Made by a program: the position numbers and the translations under genes. A stretch of DNA of 64,000 bases from assembly GCA_014905825.1 (NCBI GenBank), contig JACGCN010000021.1, forward strand, positions 186,001-250,000, read 5' to 3'. The notes under the pieces are model-generated. The model ran no database searches, had not been told where the DNA came from, and worked only from the letters and a program-made list of their open reading frames with translations. Each line of letters starts with the position of its first letter. The stretch's first letter is position 1. Below are positions 35,899 to 47,737 of this stretch, piece after piece. Origin of the DNA: Lyophyllum atratum. Lineage: Eukaryota; Basidiomycota; Agaricomycetes; Agaricales; Lyophyllaceae.

Positions 35899-36368
35899 AT
35901 GCACGCCTCCCTCATTCGCCGTCAGCAGCTCCAAGGGCTAATTCCCCCAAAGATTGCCACTCCCAAGCTCGTCGTAAGTCGTAGAATTTCCTCGAAATTC
36001 ACCAGTACTCAAGGCATTTCCTGTTATTTTCGTTTTTTACAGTCCGGTGAATCTGGCACTGGACTCGGGCCTCTGGTCGAGTTTTACTCCAAACTTCCAA
36101 AAGGGCAGGCCACCCCCCGTGTCAGTGGGATTAAAGGGCGGTACTTTACTGGGGCCAACGCGTCGGGAAAGCCAATTGTCGCTTTGATTGTGGGGCTGTT
36201 TGCCATTGGTTATACTCTAGACTACCACAGTGCGTACCTATATCTTTTCCTTCCAGAACTGCTGCTTATGCCACCTCTTAGTGCACTTGAGTACGTTGGC
36301 TTACTTTTGCGCACGCATTCCGCGTCCTAACTTGATTTGTAGAGCATCACAAGAACCATGCTCACTGA
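35899..36368 (+). CDS. ATP17: Mitochondrial ATP synthase subunit f
   Basis: Small membrane subunit of the F1Fo ATP synthase stator/dimer region. 95 residues. Exons 35899..35973, 36043..36229, 36343..36368. The N-terminus RRQQLQGLIPPKIATPKL is presequence-like. It is followed by VEFYSKLPKGQATPR, KGRYFTGANASGKP, one membrane helix (VALIVGLFAIGYTLDY) and the terminal HKHHKNHAH, all matching fungal Atp17. The last coding exon is only 26 nt after a 113-nt intron. Confidence 0.93.
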
Positions 36369-37234
36369 GCGTAGTAGACGATGGACCCGACGGTCGGTCA
36401 TTGGCCTGTGGAATAGATTGTAAACATAACACGGCACCTCGCACTTCTCATACCGTCAATATTCATATTGGGCATCCCTCTTTTATCCCCAAAGGCGGTC
36501 CTAGAACCATGGAAGGAAGTCGACAGTATAAGCGTAATGTCCGACCACCTTGTCCCTTTTCACAAGACCTCAAGTGCCTCAGGGAGCCGCCACCCGTACC
36601 TGATCATAGTCGGCTTCCCAATGTTCTCTCAGATGCGTGCCACTCAGCTGACGATCTGGTCACGGCCAGACAGCTGGTATGATTCCCTCGCGGTGGAGTA
36701 GACCGAATGATCGGCGCCTTACGTGCGCTCGTTTTCCCCAAGTCTTGACTAGACCGCCCCGTGTCGTTGAAATCTGCGCGTCGGGCGGACCTTCAGCTGA
36801 CCCTTGCACGGCAAGTGTGGTGGAAAGAGTGGCAACGCGAAGGGGTTCTTCCTGTCCATGACTAAGTCAGGCCGTCAGCTGATGCTGCGAGGAGGCAGAC
36901 CCGTCCCTTGCCGCGATAACATCGAGATTGCTACCGCCAACATGTCGGAAGAATTATAGAATTATAAGGCTGTACTGATCAAGGCCTTGCGTATTGCACG
37001 TATGAACTCTTCAGGCGGGCGACTACGGCATCTCGACCTATCCTTTGAGACACATGTAGACCCCGAGCTATGCAATTCACGTTGTAGACACCTTGACCTA
37101 GCATTGTATTACGACTCAAGACATTGAGCAGCGATAAGATATTAGTGCTAACGATACAGTACTAGTCTGTGTAGGCTAATCAAATAAGAGTAGACGTCAT
37201 GCCCTTCGAGGAATCCATGGCCCGCAATAATTCC
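36369..37234. other. Convergent intergenic region
   Basis: Between ATP17 (+) and RCE1 (-). Contains unsupported open frames of 60-150 codons with no motif. Confidence 0.45.
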
Positions 37235-38627
37235 CTAATAAGTCATCTTGTCGTATGGGCGCTCGCGCCAATATAGGCCACCGAATCGCGTCCACGGTTC
37301 CAAGGTATAAGCAAAGCCCACCATTCCAAGAATATATGCAAATAGGATAGCTGCTGTTGGTTTAGTATCTCACTATCGATGAGCCGATCTTAAGAACGGA
37401 CCTGTCTTGCGGTGTGGGTACCGCCGGAGCTCCCACACGATCTCGGGCAGACCCATGATGTTGCAGAAAACGTGAGCGGAGATGGGAGAATATATTGACC
37501 CGGTGCGGAGGAAGAGATAAGAGCAGTGGAAGCCGAAGAGCATCGTATATGTGAGTTGGAATACTGAGTTTAAATTTTTGTGAATAGGCGTTAAGAAGGG
37601 GGGAGAAGCATGAGGATGGACGCACGACTCATGAGGACCGCGCGTTTGGCGGCACTGGCTGTTCTGCCATAGCGGTTGAAGGTATCCCATGCGTGGTGGA
37701 CATGTGCTGGTTTGGGAAGAGAAACGTGGTGGAAGGTGAGAGTTGGCGGATCGTGAAAAAGGGAGATCGACGTACCGAGGCCGAAAGACAGAGGGCCGAG
37801 GAAGATCATGCGTTTAGTGGAAGCACCTGACATGTGGTACACTGCTATAACGCAAGCTCTGAAGACGATCTCTTCCGTGATGGGTGCCTGAGGATAACAG
37901 AGTGAGTAGGTCATAGGACAAAGATATAGACGGCGGCAATTGAACGTGTGTTTCTCTGCCTGAGCCTCATAATACTGCAGCTCATTGCTCCGTCGTATGA
38001 AGAGAACGCGCCATGCCTGGAAGACTTTTGTTTCTGATATTATCAGGAATGACGCACCATTATATAGTTTCTGATCCCCATCCATGAGCAGAATTTGTTT
38101 GCAACGTCGACTTTGAATGACCACCTCGCCTGGAGGGGAAGGTACTGCCCCAAATACATCGCGTAAAGGGGCCCCAAGAATAATATGGGTGTGATGAGAT
38201 GTGGATACAGGGAATCCATATCCAAACGATATAACTTGAAACCAAGACGGGTAATAGTAGTGTCTACTGTCATTGTCAGCCCCTGCGGATGTGTCTATTA
38301 ATATTTTCTTCCCAAGGCACGCAGAACACTCACATCTTGCCTGTCTCCGACGAAGGAACGCAAGATCCAGAAAACGAGACCACAGCAGAGAGTCGTAGCG
38401 ATAGTGACAGCAACTAAACGTGCCCGTATGACATCCGGGTCGTCTCTCCAGCGCTCATCCTTGGCCTTTTCACGAGGAGACCCATTAGACTGGATCGCTT
38501 CTTTGGAAAACGATAGCCGCGCGTTTTTCGAGATATACAGAGAACCAACGTAGCTGAAAGCGAAAAGGAAGGTAAGAAAGTGCGCTGTGGTGGTGGAAAT
38601 TGGTGGAGAGTCAAAAACGAGTGGCAT
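37235..38627 (-). CDS. RCE1: CAAX prenyl protease 2 (RCE1)
   Basis: ER intramembrane glutamic protease removing the -aaX tripeptide from prenylated CaaX proteins such as Ras. 329 residues. Exons complement(37235..37353, 37402..37563, 37629..37706, 37776..37887, 38058..38282, 38334..38627). Catalytic motif APITEEIVFRACV (Glu178-Glu179), then FGLAHVHH (His212) and SAHVFCNIMGLP (His267), in a protein with several hydrophobic helices. The intron 37888..38057 is 170 nt, about three times the local norm, so an overlooked small exon there is possible although RNYIM-APITEE reads well as joined. Confidence 0.9.
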
Positions 38628-39201
38628 AGCAAGGTATCTTGGAAGGCCTTGTCTTCAGCTGGCTTATAACCGGTTAACCAGCGGGCCAAAGCCACAACAA
38701 TGGTGGCAGGAGACAAGAATTGTGGCATGCACGTGATACATCCACGAAAAGTCACGCGAACGTGACAACCAGCATGATCATTGATCGCATAGCGCTAAAC
38801 CCAGGTCCCAAGGCTCTTTCTCTCTGTCCCACCACCTCGACGACACCGACTGGACCTCCAGACCACCTTTCAACCTCCTTATACCGAGAGTGAAAGAATA
38901 TACGCGATTCAATATCACTAGGTATGTATAACATGCTGTGTAGGTTTTACTTTCGAAGTCTTTCATCGTACACCGTCGCAAATGGCGCAGTGTTTATAAC
39001 TCGCGAAGCATTTATCTTGCATATGTCCAGGCGTACCGGATAGTGCATAGCTTATGTTCTGCACGCGGTTGGCCTTGTAGCATCGTTTCTTTTCCACCGC
39101 CTTGTCTCTTCTTTCAACGTGAAGTTCCTGAAAACCCTTACTAGGTTGCGAGTGGCACACTCACGAAACGATATCAACCTCCTACGTACTGAATTACATC
39201 T
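38628..39201. other. Divergent intergenic region
   Basis: Upstream of RCE1 (-) and the Cys-protein gene (+). No coding exon supported. Confidence 0.45.
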
Positions 39202-39727
39202 ATGCGCAGCAATATCGAACTTGCGGTGGCCGCGGTTGTTGCTGCGAACCAAGACGTCGTCGTTGCGAATGTCCTGACTGCTTATGTCGGCGTCGCGGGA
39301 TTTAAACATCAGTCGATGGAAGTCATAACAGCATTTGAGCGAGCTCTGGATAAGCACCCAGATTCAAAAGACCAGGTTGACTCCACGTCGGCCAAGCTAG
39401 TCGCAGGACTCAGACGAGACTATTGGACAAACATGTTTGACTGGGGCGGGAAGCAGCATTGCTGTTCATGCTGCGAAGAAGTTGTGAAGCAGTGTATCGA
39501 AGACCCAGATAGGCTGGAGGAATACCTCTGCAAACAATTCGACGCTCATTCGAGTCAGTTCTATATTTTCTTTGCTTCTAACCTGCTTCTAACTAACTTC
39601 GCTCGTAGCAGCCACTGCCCGGGCCCCAAGGCGGAAGAGAAGAAAACCGAAAAATAAGCTGGCTCCCAGGAAAGCTATAGCATTTGACCCGTATAGCCCT
39701 TCGACGAGCACGTCATCCATGCATTGA
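39202..39727 (+). CDS. Unrecognised small Cys-motif protein (copy 1)
   Basis: 156 residues. Exons 39202..39553 and 39609..39727 with a 55-nt intron. The N-terminal half is helical (MRSNIELAVAAVVAANQDVV..FERALDKH), then YWTNMF..CCSCCEE, then a strongly basic segment (PRRKRRKPKNK). The gene at 44127-44561 shares SNIE.AV, V.N...AY..IAG/VAG, .FERAL.KH, YW and a C..C cluster, so this is a real family. Reading through the intron would give a different tail stopping at 39657. The Cys cluster could bind metal and the basic tail could enter the nucleus; both are guesses. Confidence 0.6.
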
Positions 39728-40397
39728 TTTGTCGGGTTCCTTGGTTTTCTGGGATTCATTGTTATTTGTGACGTCATTTCACAGTCTTCGTCTTTCCTCA
39801 CGACTAATCTCCCCAAATAGATATCTTTGGCCTTTGCGTTGCCCCTATCCTACGATTCCACTACTATTGCATCAAGTCCTGTTCTCTCCTGTTTGTTTTA
39901 TACCTCCTATCTGGTAAGTAATTTCCGTTGCCAAATGCGCCGTTGTATGTATCTGTTCTCACATCGAGGATCATATCAGTGTCAGTTGATCCCTTTGACC
40001 ATGTGCTATGTACACTACACCTATGCTTTTTCCTGTCAATGTCTTTTCCCCTTGGCGCACACATGTAACGACCGCGGTTATAATTAGCTATGTAAACTAT
40101 GGTCTGTCGTATCTCTATCCCTTCTATATCCTCAAAGCGCTGAATACGTTTCTGTAGTACGCTCGTATGTTGTATTTATATCATGCTTCCGACGACCCCG
40201 TGCTGTTAATCTGAAAAAAGCCTCCGCTTGACGAACTCACTTGCCATCACAAGACATCAGGACCGTTCCGGGCCCGGAACACCCGCTCCGGGGTTCCTCC
40301 ATTTCACTCTCTTAACACCGTAAGGGTTACAAGAAGCCTGAAGAAGTACGCCTGTAGAAGATTCATAGCCCCACTTCTCCTTAACCCTGAAACAAGC
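39728..40397. other. Intergenic, upstream of beta-mannosidase
   Basis: T/C-rich sequence, no gene recognised. Presumed 3' flank of the Cys-protein gene and promoter of the beta-mannosidase. Confidence 0.45.
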
Positions 40398-43300
40398 ATG
40401 ACTGACCTTCAAACTATCCCGCTCAACGAGGGCTGGTCCTGGAAGCAACGTAACGTCGCCTTGTCCTCTGTGCTCGATGAGCTGAAACTGCCTTCACATG
40501 GGAGCATTCAGGAAGGATGGAGGAAGGCCCAAGCGTTTCCTTCGGAAATCCACGTCGAATTAATGAAATCGGGGCTCATTCCAGACCCATACGTCGGATT
40601 TAATGAACACAAAGTCCAGTGTGCGTATATGCTGTACATCAATGGATGAGTGCACTGACTGGCGACCCGCAGGGATCGGCGAGGCCGAGTGGCTATACAA
40701 CTGTTCATTCCCCTTCACTAGGACAGCCGCCCACCAGCACGCCGTTCTGGAATTCGAGGGGCTCGATACCGTCTGTGATGTCTACCTGGTAAGTCCCAGA
40801 CTTCCACTCCGCGAAACAGGGATCTGTGACTGACGTCATTGTGGTCGATATCCAGAATGGCGAGCAGATTCTGTCGACTGATAACCAGTTCCGCAGCTAC
40901 TCCTATTCGATCTCACTCTCAGGCGATGCGAACCCGCTCAAGGAGACGAACACGCTGCTTCTGCACTTCAAGTCGGCGAAGATACTCGCGAAGTCGGAGG
41001 AGGCAAAGTATGGGAAGGTGCGCGCTGGCTCCACTAACCTTGGAGATCCCAGTCGCGTGTATGTGCGCAAGGCGCAGTATGATTGGCGGTGAGTCCTCAA
41101 ATATGACTGCCCCATCCAAAGCACATATTGAAACACGTATTTTGCAGATGGGATTGGGTATGGTTTGACTGCCTATAGAACAGCGATTCGAGCTGATATA
41201 TCCTTCGCCATCATTTAGGGCCCGGAACTGATGACTGTCGGTTCATACCGCCCAATCACTCTCAAGACATATTCTGCCCGACTAAGTGAAGTTCACACTC
41301 GTGCTTCTGTCTCATTCGATAAGACCACAGGCGCTCCCTCGCCTGTCTTGAAAGTCGACGTTAAGCTCGACGGCTCTCTCGACCCCGAGCTGGTGCATAG
41401 TCTTGAGGTCGTGCTGAAAGACACTGCCGGGAAGGAGATTAAGAGGGGCCATGTTGCATTGCAGGATTCTAGCGCGACTTCTGTGGTTCGCGACGCGGTG
41501 GTGTGGAATCTAGAGTCTGAGGAGGTGAAGCTATGGTGGCCTGTAGGATACGGGGAGCAGAACCTGTATAACGTGGAGGTCAACTTGGTCGGACCTGTGA
41601 GTATCCTTCGATCATCTCAACAGCGCTTTTCTGACCGATCGCCCTTTTTTCTGACAGAATGAACAAGTCCTCGATACCCAGGTTAAAAGGGTAGGATTCC
41701 GTAGCGTCGAGCTGATCCAAGAGCCGCTGGATGAGGCCGATCAATATGGTACCGGGACAACGTTTCTGTTCGAGGTTAATGGAGTGCGCATCTTCGCAGG
41801 AGGTACGTGGTCCCTTTCCGCTTCTTCTAACCTAGTCATTGATTACATCGGGCGTGAAGGCTCGAATTGGATCCCGGCCGACAATTTCTTGACCACTATC
41901 ACGGAAGAGCGTTACCGAGCATGGCTCACGCTTTTGCGCGACGGAAACCAGAACATGGTCCGTATCTGGGGTGGAGGCATCTATGAACCCGATATCTTCT
42001 ATGACATCTGCGATGGTTAGTCATACCCTGCCTCTGTTTCTCTACCCCATGACTTGATGTCCCGTCAGAGCTCGGTATTCTGGTTTGGCAAGACTTCCAG
42101 TTCGCGTGTGGTGTATATCCCGCGCACGACGAGTTCGTGGAAAGTGTGCGAAAGGAGGCAGAGGAGAACGTGAAGCGGCTGAGGCACCATCCCGCCATTG
42201 CCTTGTTCTGCGGCAATAATGAAGATTACCAGATGATTCTACAATGGGGCGGTGCGTCGCTACGACTGACATTCATCTACATTTGAGAACTGACCTGAGT
42301 AAACCTGCCAGATACTGAGGATCTCCCTGCGAGAATCCTGTATGAGAAAGTACTCCCTGAAGTTGTTGCGGCGCTGACGGACCCTGAAATTCCGTACCAC
42401 CGTGGTTCGCCTTATGGGAAGAAGGGCTGGGACACTGCGGATCCCACTATCGGCGACGTGCACCAATGGAATATCTGGGGCGGAAAAGAGCTTCCCTACC
42501 AGGATTACGATAAACTTGGAGGCCGTTTCGTCAGGTGCGCTCTGCTACTCTACTTCAACGATTAGCATTTGAACTTATGCGCACAATATAGTGAATTCGG
42601 AATCCCCTCGATGCCCGACTTGCGGACAATCTCCCATTGGATGGATGGCGCAGATAACTCAGAGTGGTACTCGCAATCGACGTTGATGGCGCAGCATACG
42701 AAGGCTGGGAGTTTTGAACGTCGCTTTGCTATTGTGATGAATGAGAACTTCAGGTTGACGAGTGACCTCGAGACGTACGTCTGTTGTTTTGGTTCTCGGC
42801 TCGCATCTGATGATGGGCGGCTGGTAGGCATGCCTTCAACACGCAGATCATGCAGTCGGAGGCTATCGGGTATGCATATCAGATGTGGAGGCGCGAATGG
42901 CGTGGAAGGGGCAAAGAATATGTACGTTGCAGTATTGATCATACTCCGCAAGTCCACATATCGACGGATTCTGTCCCATTAGACATCTGGTGTTCTTGTT
43001 TGGCAGCTAAACGACTGCTGGCCTGTTACCTCCTGGGCGATCGCGGACTACTTCGTGAGTTCTTTGCCTCTGGCCCATAGCTCATGAACCCTATTGCTCA
43101 TGAAATATAGCTCCGACCGAAGCCGTCATATTTCGCCATTGCGCGTCAACTTGCGCCTTTAACGGTTGGCATCTCGCGAACGGTACCTTTGAAGTTCCAA
43201 TCGAGACTAGACGGGCGTCTTAACTCCATTCACAGGTGACCCAGAATCGGGCAAACGACCGGCCTCGTCAGGTGCGTCGTTGACGTATTGCTTCCATGCT

Positions 43301-43904
43301 GCGACCGTATGTTGACATCCCGCAGTTCTACGAATTCGGCGCCATTCAGTCACATCAAGCGAAGCTCGACGTCTGGGGAACAAACGCCGCCCTGAGCGCC
43401 TGCGCTGCGAAACTGGAGCTCAACTTCCATGACCTCAAGTCTGATTGGACCCATAGCGAGACACACGAGGTCGAGCTCCTGCCGAACCAGACCACGGAGC
43501 TTCTCTCGTTGCCCTGTCCTGGTCCGCCCCAGGATAATGTACAGCCCCCTTCAGGCGATCCGATCTGGGCGTCTTCGTACTCGGTTGTTGCGAGCGCACG
43601 CTTGATAGGCTCGGACGGGCGTGTCCTGGCGCGTTACGCCGATTGGCCACAGCCATTTCGCTATCTTGTGATTCCGGACCCGCAATTGAAGGTGGAGGTT
43701 AAAGGCGATCGCGTTACGCTTGCGGTGGAGCGCCCCGTAAAGGGTTTGTGGCTCAGCGCCGAGGGCGAGGGGGCAGAGGTGTCGTGGAGCGATAATGCAC
43801 TGGATGTCATCCCGGGGGACCCGCAGACCATCACAGCGAAGGGGTTAGGAGATAGGAAACTTGGCGTGGCTTATCTTGGGAAGGAGAAGGCTTCGGTGAC
43901 ATGA
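40398..43904 (+). CDS. Beta-mannosidase, glycoside hydrolase family 2
   Basis: Retaining exo-enzyme releasing mannose from beta-manno-oligosaccharides (hemicellulose mannan or N-glycan breakdown). 900 residues. Exons 40398..40620, 40673..40788, 40856..41088, 41148..41157, 41219..41596, 41658..41802, 41860..42015, 42069..42251, 42312..42534, 42592..42774, 42828..42921, 42983..43054, 43111..43182, 43236..43271, 43326..43904. Acid/base Glu472 lies in FCGNNED and nucleophile Glu557 in SEFGIP. WDWGP, GSNWIPAD and MVRIWGGGIYE are typical GH2 beta-mannosidase. No signal peptide (MTDLQTIPLNEGW), so an intracellular form is likely. Exon 4 is 10 nt and encodes the core of WDWGP. Confidence 0.95.
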
Positions 43905-44126
43905 TCAAAGAATGGCGTAAAAATACAAGGTGATTCGTTCTCTACATATGGAATTGAATGAGGGAATAGCATTGAAAGATAGGGTGGGTGGTATAATCAA
44001 GACAGCAGGGATTGTATCTGAAGAAGCTTTTCGACGCCATTTACAGCCGTGCGTTGCTGGTTGAAGGCGCGTACGGGTCGGGTCGAACCTTGCGGCAGAT
44101 ACGTCGCTTGTTCTTCTTGGCTTTGA

Positions 44127-44561
44127 CTAGAGGGGCGAAGTCTTCAATTCACGATCATAAACGTATAGAACGCGATTCTTACTGGTCTTTGGTCTTTGGG
44201 GTTGGGATTCCTCCGCTTGAGTGGCAGTAGTGGCACTAACCCCAGCGTGCTGGTGCTTTTTATCCTGAAGCCTCAATCCCCCACAGTGCTCGCACACGTG
44301 GCACTTTCCATCCCCGTCCTCGCAGCCACCGAGTTTGGCGTACCAGTACTGGTTTCGAAGCTTCGCAATCATGGGCGACTGCACGACGTCCGGACGCACC
44401 GCATGCTTTTCCAACGCTCGCTCGAATGTGACCACGGCCTTTTCAGTATCTCCAATATCGTGTCCAGCGATTCGCATGTACGCCGAAAAGGTATTCGGCA
44501 CCGTTATAGATTGTTTGGTGCTGAGGAGGTCAAGGACGGCTTGCTCGATGTTACTGAGCAT
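44127..44561 (-). CDS. Unrecognised small Cys-motif protein (copy 2)
   Basis: 144 codons without introns: MLSNIEQAVLDLLSTKQS..AYMRIAGHD..TFERALEKH..YWYAKLGG..KCHVCEHCGG, then a polar tail rich in Thr, Gln and Lys ending DRELKTSPL. Paralogous to the gene at 39202 in the N-terminal helix, the FERALxKH element and the YW plus CxxCxxC cluster. The tail is less basic. The two copies lie in opposite orientation on either side of the beta-mannosidase gene. Function unknown. Confidence 0.55.
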   Translation of the reverse strand: MLSNIEQAVLDLLSTKQSITVPNTFSAYMRIAGHDIGDTEKAVVTFERALEKHAVRPDVVQSPMIAKLRNQYWYAKLGGCEDGDGKCHVCEHCGGLRLQDKKHQHAGVSATTATQAEESQPQRPKTSKNRVLYVYDRELKTSPL

Positions 44562-44916
44562 GGCGGAGAGTGTGGTTGAGATAATGAAGAGGCTAAGGAG
44601 TAACAGCAGCTTTAATAGGAAGCCAGAAGCCTTGCCAAAGCGTACAAAAGCGTGGCTGAACGGAGAGGACCACCCCAGTCTCGCGGCATGGCTATAGTCA
44701 AAGCGGGAGTGCTGAAAATATCCTGATCGTTATGTCAGCAGTTTCCACATGTTACGTTTTTGGACCTTCGTATTTGACATCGCAGGCGACTGTGTCAGAG
44801 GGACACTATGCAAGTGAAAGCCATACCCTTCGGCGCAAGGGAATGGGAATTACGAGGTGGCAGAGAAACAGGGGACAAAAGAAATAATAATAAAATGTGA
44901 CAAGATAAGATAAGAA
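44562..44916. promoter_or_regulatory. Divergent upstream region
   Basis: 355 bp between the Cys-protein gene (-) and the F-box-like gene (+), A-rich just before 44917. No defined element recognised. Confidence 0.35.
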
Positions 44917-45828
44917 ATGTCTGCTGTCACGATTAGATCTTTTGGACGTTCGACTGTAACTATGTACACCGATGATCGACCCGCCCGTCCTCAACACAGT
45001 CTCGAACTACAACATCTACCTGTAGAGCTTCTACTGGAAATTCTGTGCTTTTCATCGGCTGCCTCAGCTACAGTGTATCGATCTCTACTTCTCGTGTCAA
45101 AACACTTTCACAGCCTGACGAAGTTCAACTGTCTACAAGTTGTGCCAGTAGTGTTGGAAGGATACGAACAACTCACTTCATTCGATTACTTCCTTCGAAA
45201 ATCTCCGGAAGCCTGCGAGCATGTGCGGTACCTTTGGATCCAGGGCGCGGGCTTGACATGCTGGCAGTTAATCGAAGACATCCTACAATCATGTACCCAG
45301 ATCGTTTCCTTGGCATGTACAAGTCGGTCACTCGCCTCGCTTTGCGCCTCCGTACCATTTCTACACACGATGTGCACCGAGGTTACCCTCGACGAAACCT
45401 GGCACTCGTGGGACGGCCCCGACGGCCTCATGACGACCCCACATGGGCGGCTGCTATGTCGTCAGCTCACACACCTCCGCCTCCACGAAGGGCTCAGCCC
45501 TGAGTTCCCGAAACACCAATTTCCGCGCCTCACGCACCTTGCATTCTCCTCCCGCCCGATTAAGGAGTACCTGGAGCGATACTCGGCGTCGCTCAAATCG
45601 CTACCAGCGCTGCGGCGTATCGTGGTAACGTCAAATTGGTGGCGTGACGCGGCCCCGGACGCGTCGATATCGGAGCTGCTGGACTTGGACCGAAGGTTGG
45701 CAGTTTTGCATTGCCGAAAGGGTTGGACGGAGCTTTCCGTTTGGCGGGATGGGGCGAGGGGCGGCTTCAGTCTATGGGATCAGGCGAAACTGGAGCGCGA
45801 GGCCTTCCAGCACTTGAATCGATCGTGA
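44917..45828 (+). CDS. F-box-like protein (third type)
   Basis: 303 residues, single exon. F-box-like segment LQHLPVELLLEILCFSSAAS..RSLLLVSKHFHSL at about residues 32-70, followed by leucine-rich sequence with no strict repeat. Not obviously the same family as those at 567 or 7376. An internal ATG gives MYTDDRPARP and could be the real start. A role as an SCF adaptor is inferred from the motif only. Confidence 0.65.
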   Translation: MSAVTIRSFGRSTVTMYTDDRPARPQHSLELQHLPVELLLEILCFSSAASATVYRSLLLVSKHFHSLTKFNCLQVVPVVLEGYEQLTSFDYFLRKSPEACEHVRYLWIQGAGLTCWQLIEDILQSCTQIVSLACTSRSLASLCASVPFLHTMCTEVTLDETWHSWDGPDGLMTTPHGRLLCRQLTHLRLHEGLSPEFPKHQFPRLTHLAFSSRPIKEYLERYSASLKSLPALRRIVVTSNWWRDAAPDASISELLDLDRRLAVLHCRKGWTELSVWRDGARGGFSLWDQAKLEREAFQHLNRS

Positions 45829-46684
45829 TCCCCGAATCCCGATACACTCAAACGTCATGCATTGTATGTCTCTTTGAATGACTGGCTTACATCGAAACTG
45901 ATCGGATATTCAGCCATTGAAGACAAACCCTTATATCTATTTCTCACATCCCAACACAAAGTTTGCGATTCAGGCATACCTGAAGCGTGTTCGGTTTGCG
46001 CGACAGCTTCGGCAATTGGGCTGGAACTGAAGACAGCAACAGCAGTATTCCTGAGACTGTATTGGATCCCATACCGGCCACTTTGACCCAACGAGCTGCA
46101 GATCAAAGACGAGTCGACGCGAAGAGAAACTAGGCTGAGAGCTCTTCAATGCAGACGCCAAGAGGGCAGAAAAGCCTTCCCGGTGAAGACGCCTCGAAAG
46201 GATGCCACTCTATGCTTGCAATATTTCGATGGTTACGAAGACGGAGATGGGCACAAAATCGAGCGGAAAATTTGGGCGAGGGTCCGGTCTAAACTGAGTG
46301 CACAAATGCCTCGTCGATAGCGAGGTCTGATCTTTCTGAGTCCGTTTTCAGGCGCCAGCTCCACATCGCACTGAAACGGAAATTAAGGGACATGTAGGCC
46401 GGTGAAAGCTCTGAGCAATGTGAGCGTTCTCGACAGGCGCAGTCAGTCTGAAAAGACTACGATGTGGTCTTGGGGATCGTAGGACTTTGGTTTCCATCAT
46501 TTTCCATCTGAAACGCCATATCGGATCCGTAAGTAAGGACTTCAAGTCTTTGTCCCATAGTCCACGTCATTTGATGGTAACGACACGTAGCACTGCTGCA
46601 CAACCAATGCGCAACAGCAACTCTTCGCGGGACTCGTTATGATTGTATATGTACACCCGTGTTAGCCCTGGACAACGGATTAAC
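45829..46684. other. Intergenic
   Basis: No supported gene. Short open frames lack motifs. Confidence 0.45.
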
Positions 46685-47419
46685 ATGGTTCCTCGAACAT
46701 TGCTGTTCTCCCTCATCTGTGGCTTCCTCGCCTTATTTTGTTACCACTACTTCAAGCTTTCTACTCGTCCACCGCCACCACCAATATGGTCCTCGCCCTT
46801 CGCGTCATGGTATAATCGGTCCCTTCTCACACCTCTCGCCGACCCTCACACCTTCAACCCGACGCAAGACAAGCTCCTATTCCTCGCATACTACATCGCT
46901 ATGATGGGCGAAGGAACTACCCTAGCGCTTTTTTCTCCAGAGAGATTGGATAGCGGGCGTCCTCTCAGCCATAGCATCTCCATTGATGGGCAAGGCCGAG
47001 TCCTTGTAGTACCTGCCAACGACACGGCGGGTATCATGGCGCTGGTAGAGAAGGCCACGGCCCTACCTCGAACTAGTATTGGGGGAAGTGGGTGGTCCAT
47101 GAAGCACGATGTGACTTGCATGCCCAACGACATCCTGTACATACCTGCACGACGGCCGGTGCCCACCGTCTCGACGGCCAACAGCGCCGAACAAGAGAGA
47201 TCCGCGCCCGTCATGGGGACTACCATCAACGTGCACGCGTTCAGAATACATGAGAAGGCGCTGCAGTACCCACACCAGGGTTTTACTGAACTGCCTGATA
47301 CGCTGTGGGAACTGTTTGGGCTGATCATGGAAGCGGACGCAGATTCGCGAGGGCCGACAGATCAGGTCGTGCTGGCGAAGTTAAAGAAGCTTACAGAGGA
47401 GCTGGGGTTATACGATTGA
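46685..47419 (+). CDS. Hypothetical signal-anchor protein
   Basis: 244 residues, no intron. A hydrophobic segment right after the start (RTLLFSLICGFLALFCYHYF) acts as signal peptide or signal anchor. It is followed by a Pro-rich linker (STRPPPPPIW) and a domain with GRVLVVPANDTAGIMALVEKA and a Lys/Leu-rich C-terminus. I do not recognise the family. The start at 46685 is chosen because the hydrophobic segment follows directly and the context AACATGG is good; the in-frame ATG at 46649 would add 12 residues. Confidence 0.6.
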   Translation: MVPRTLLFSLICGFLALFCYHYFKLSTRPPPPPIWSSPFASWYNRSLLTPLADPHTFNPTQDKLLFLAYYIAMMGEGTTLALFSPERLDSGRPLSHSISIDGQGRVLVVPANDTAGIMALVEKATALPRTSIGGSGWSMKHDVTCMPNDILYIPARRPVPTVSTANSAEQERSAPVMGTTINVHAFRIHEKALQYPHQGFTELPDTLWELFGLIMEADADSRGPTDQVVLAKLKKLTEELGLYD

Positions 47420-47737
47420 AATATTGAAATGTAAATTAGAAGCGGTGGCAAGTCGGTAGTAATGTGCATGTCCTTCATCATGTCCCTGCACAGCAGGATA
47501 AGCCATCGTTGTGCGGATGTGGTCGTAGCTGCTACATTCAGGCCTGACCACCAGGGGACCTGGCAAACGGCGCCCCGTAACTATCCTTGCAAGTGGTACC
47601 AAAACTTGAAGATGACACGTCAGCAGCATCAGAGAGTGAAATCAAGATTGTACAGTTCTACAGAACGGAGGAAGGACTGATGATGTCTGTCTCGGAAAGA
47701 CTGCTAAAGTCCTATGATGGGGATTAATACTGATCCA
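47420..47737. other. Convergent intergenic region
   Basis: 318 bp between the signal-anchor gene (+) and NLR gene (-). Nothing recognised. Confidence 0.5.

Noticed and set aside
36230..36682. 150-codon + strand ORF after ATP17
   Set aside because: Overlaps the last ATP17 intron and exon in another frame and has no motif or splice support.
37888..38057. Missing small exon in the 170-nt RCE1 intron
   Set aside because: Candidate exons need introns under 30 nt or give poor splice sites; direct joining yields RNYIM-APITEE, which fits the family.
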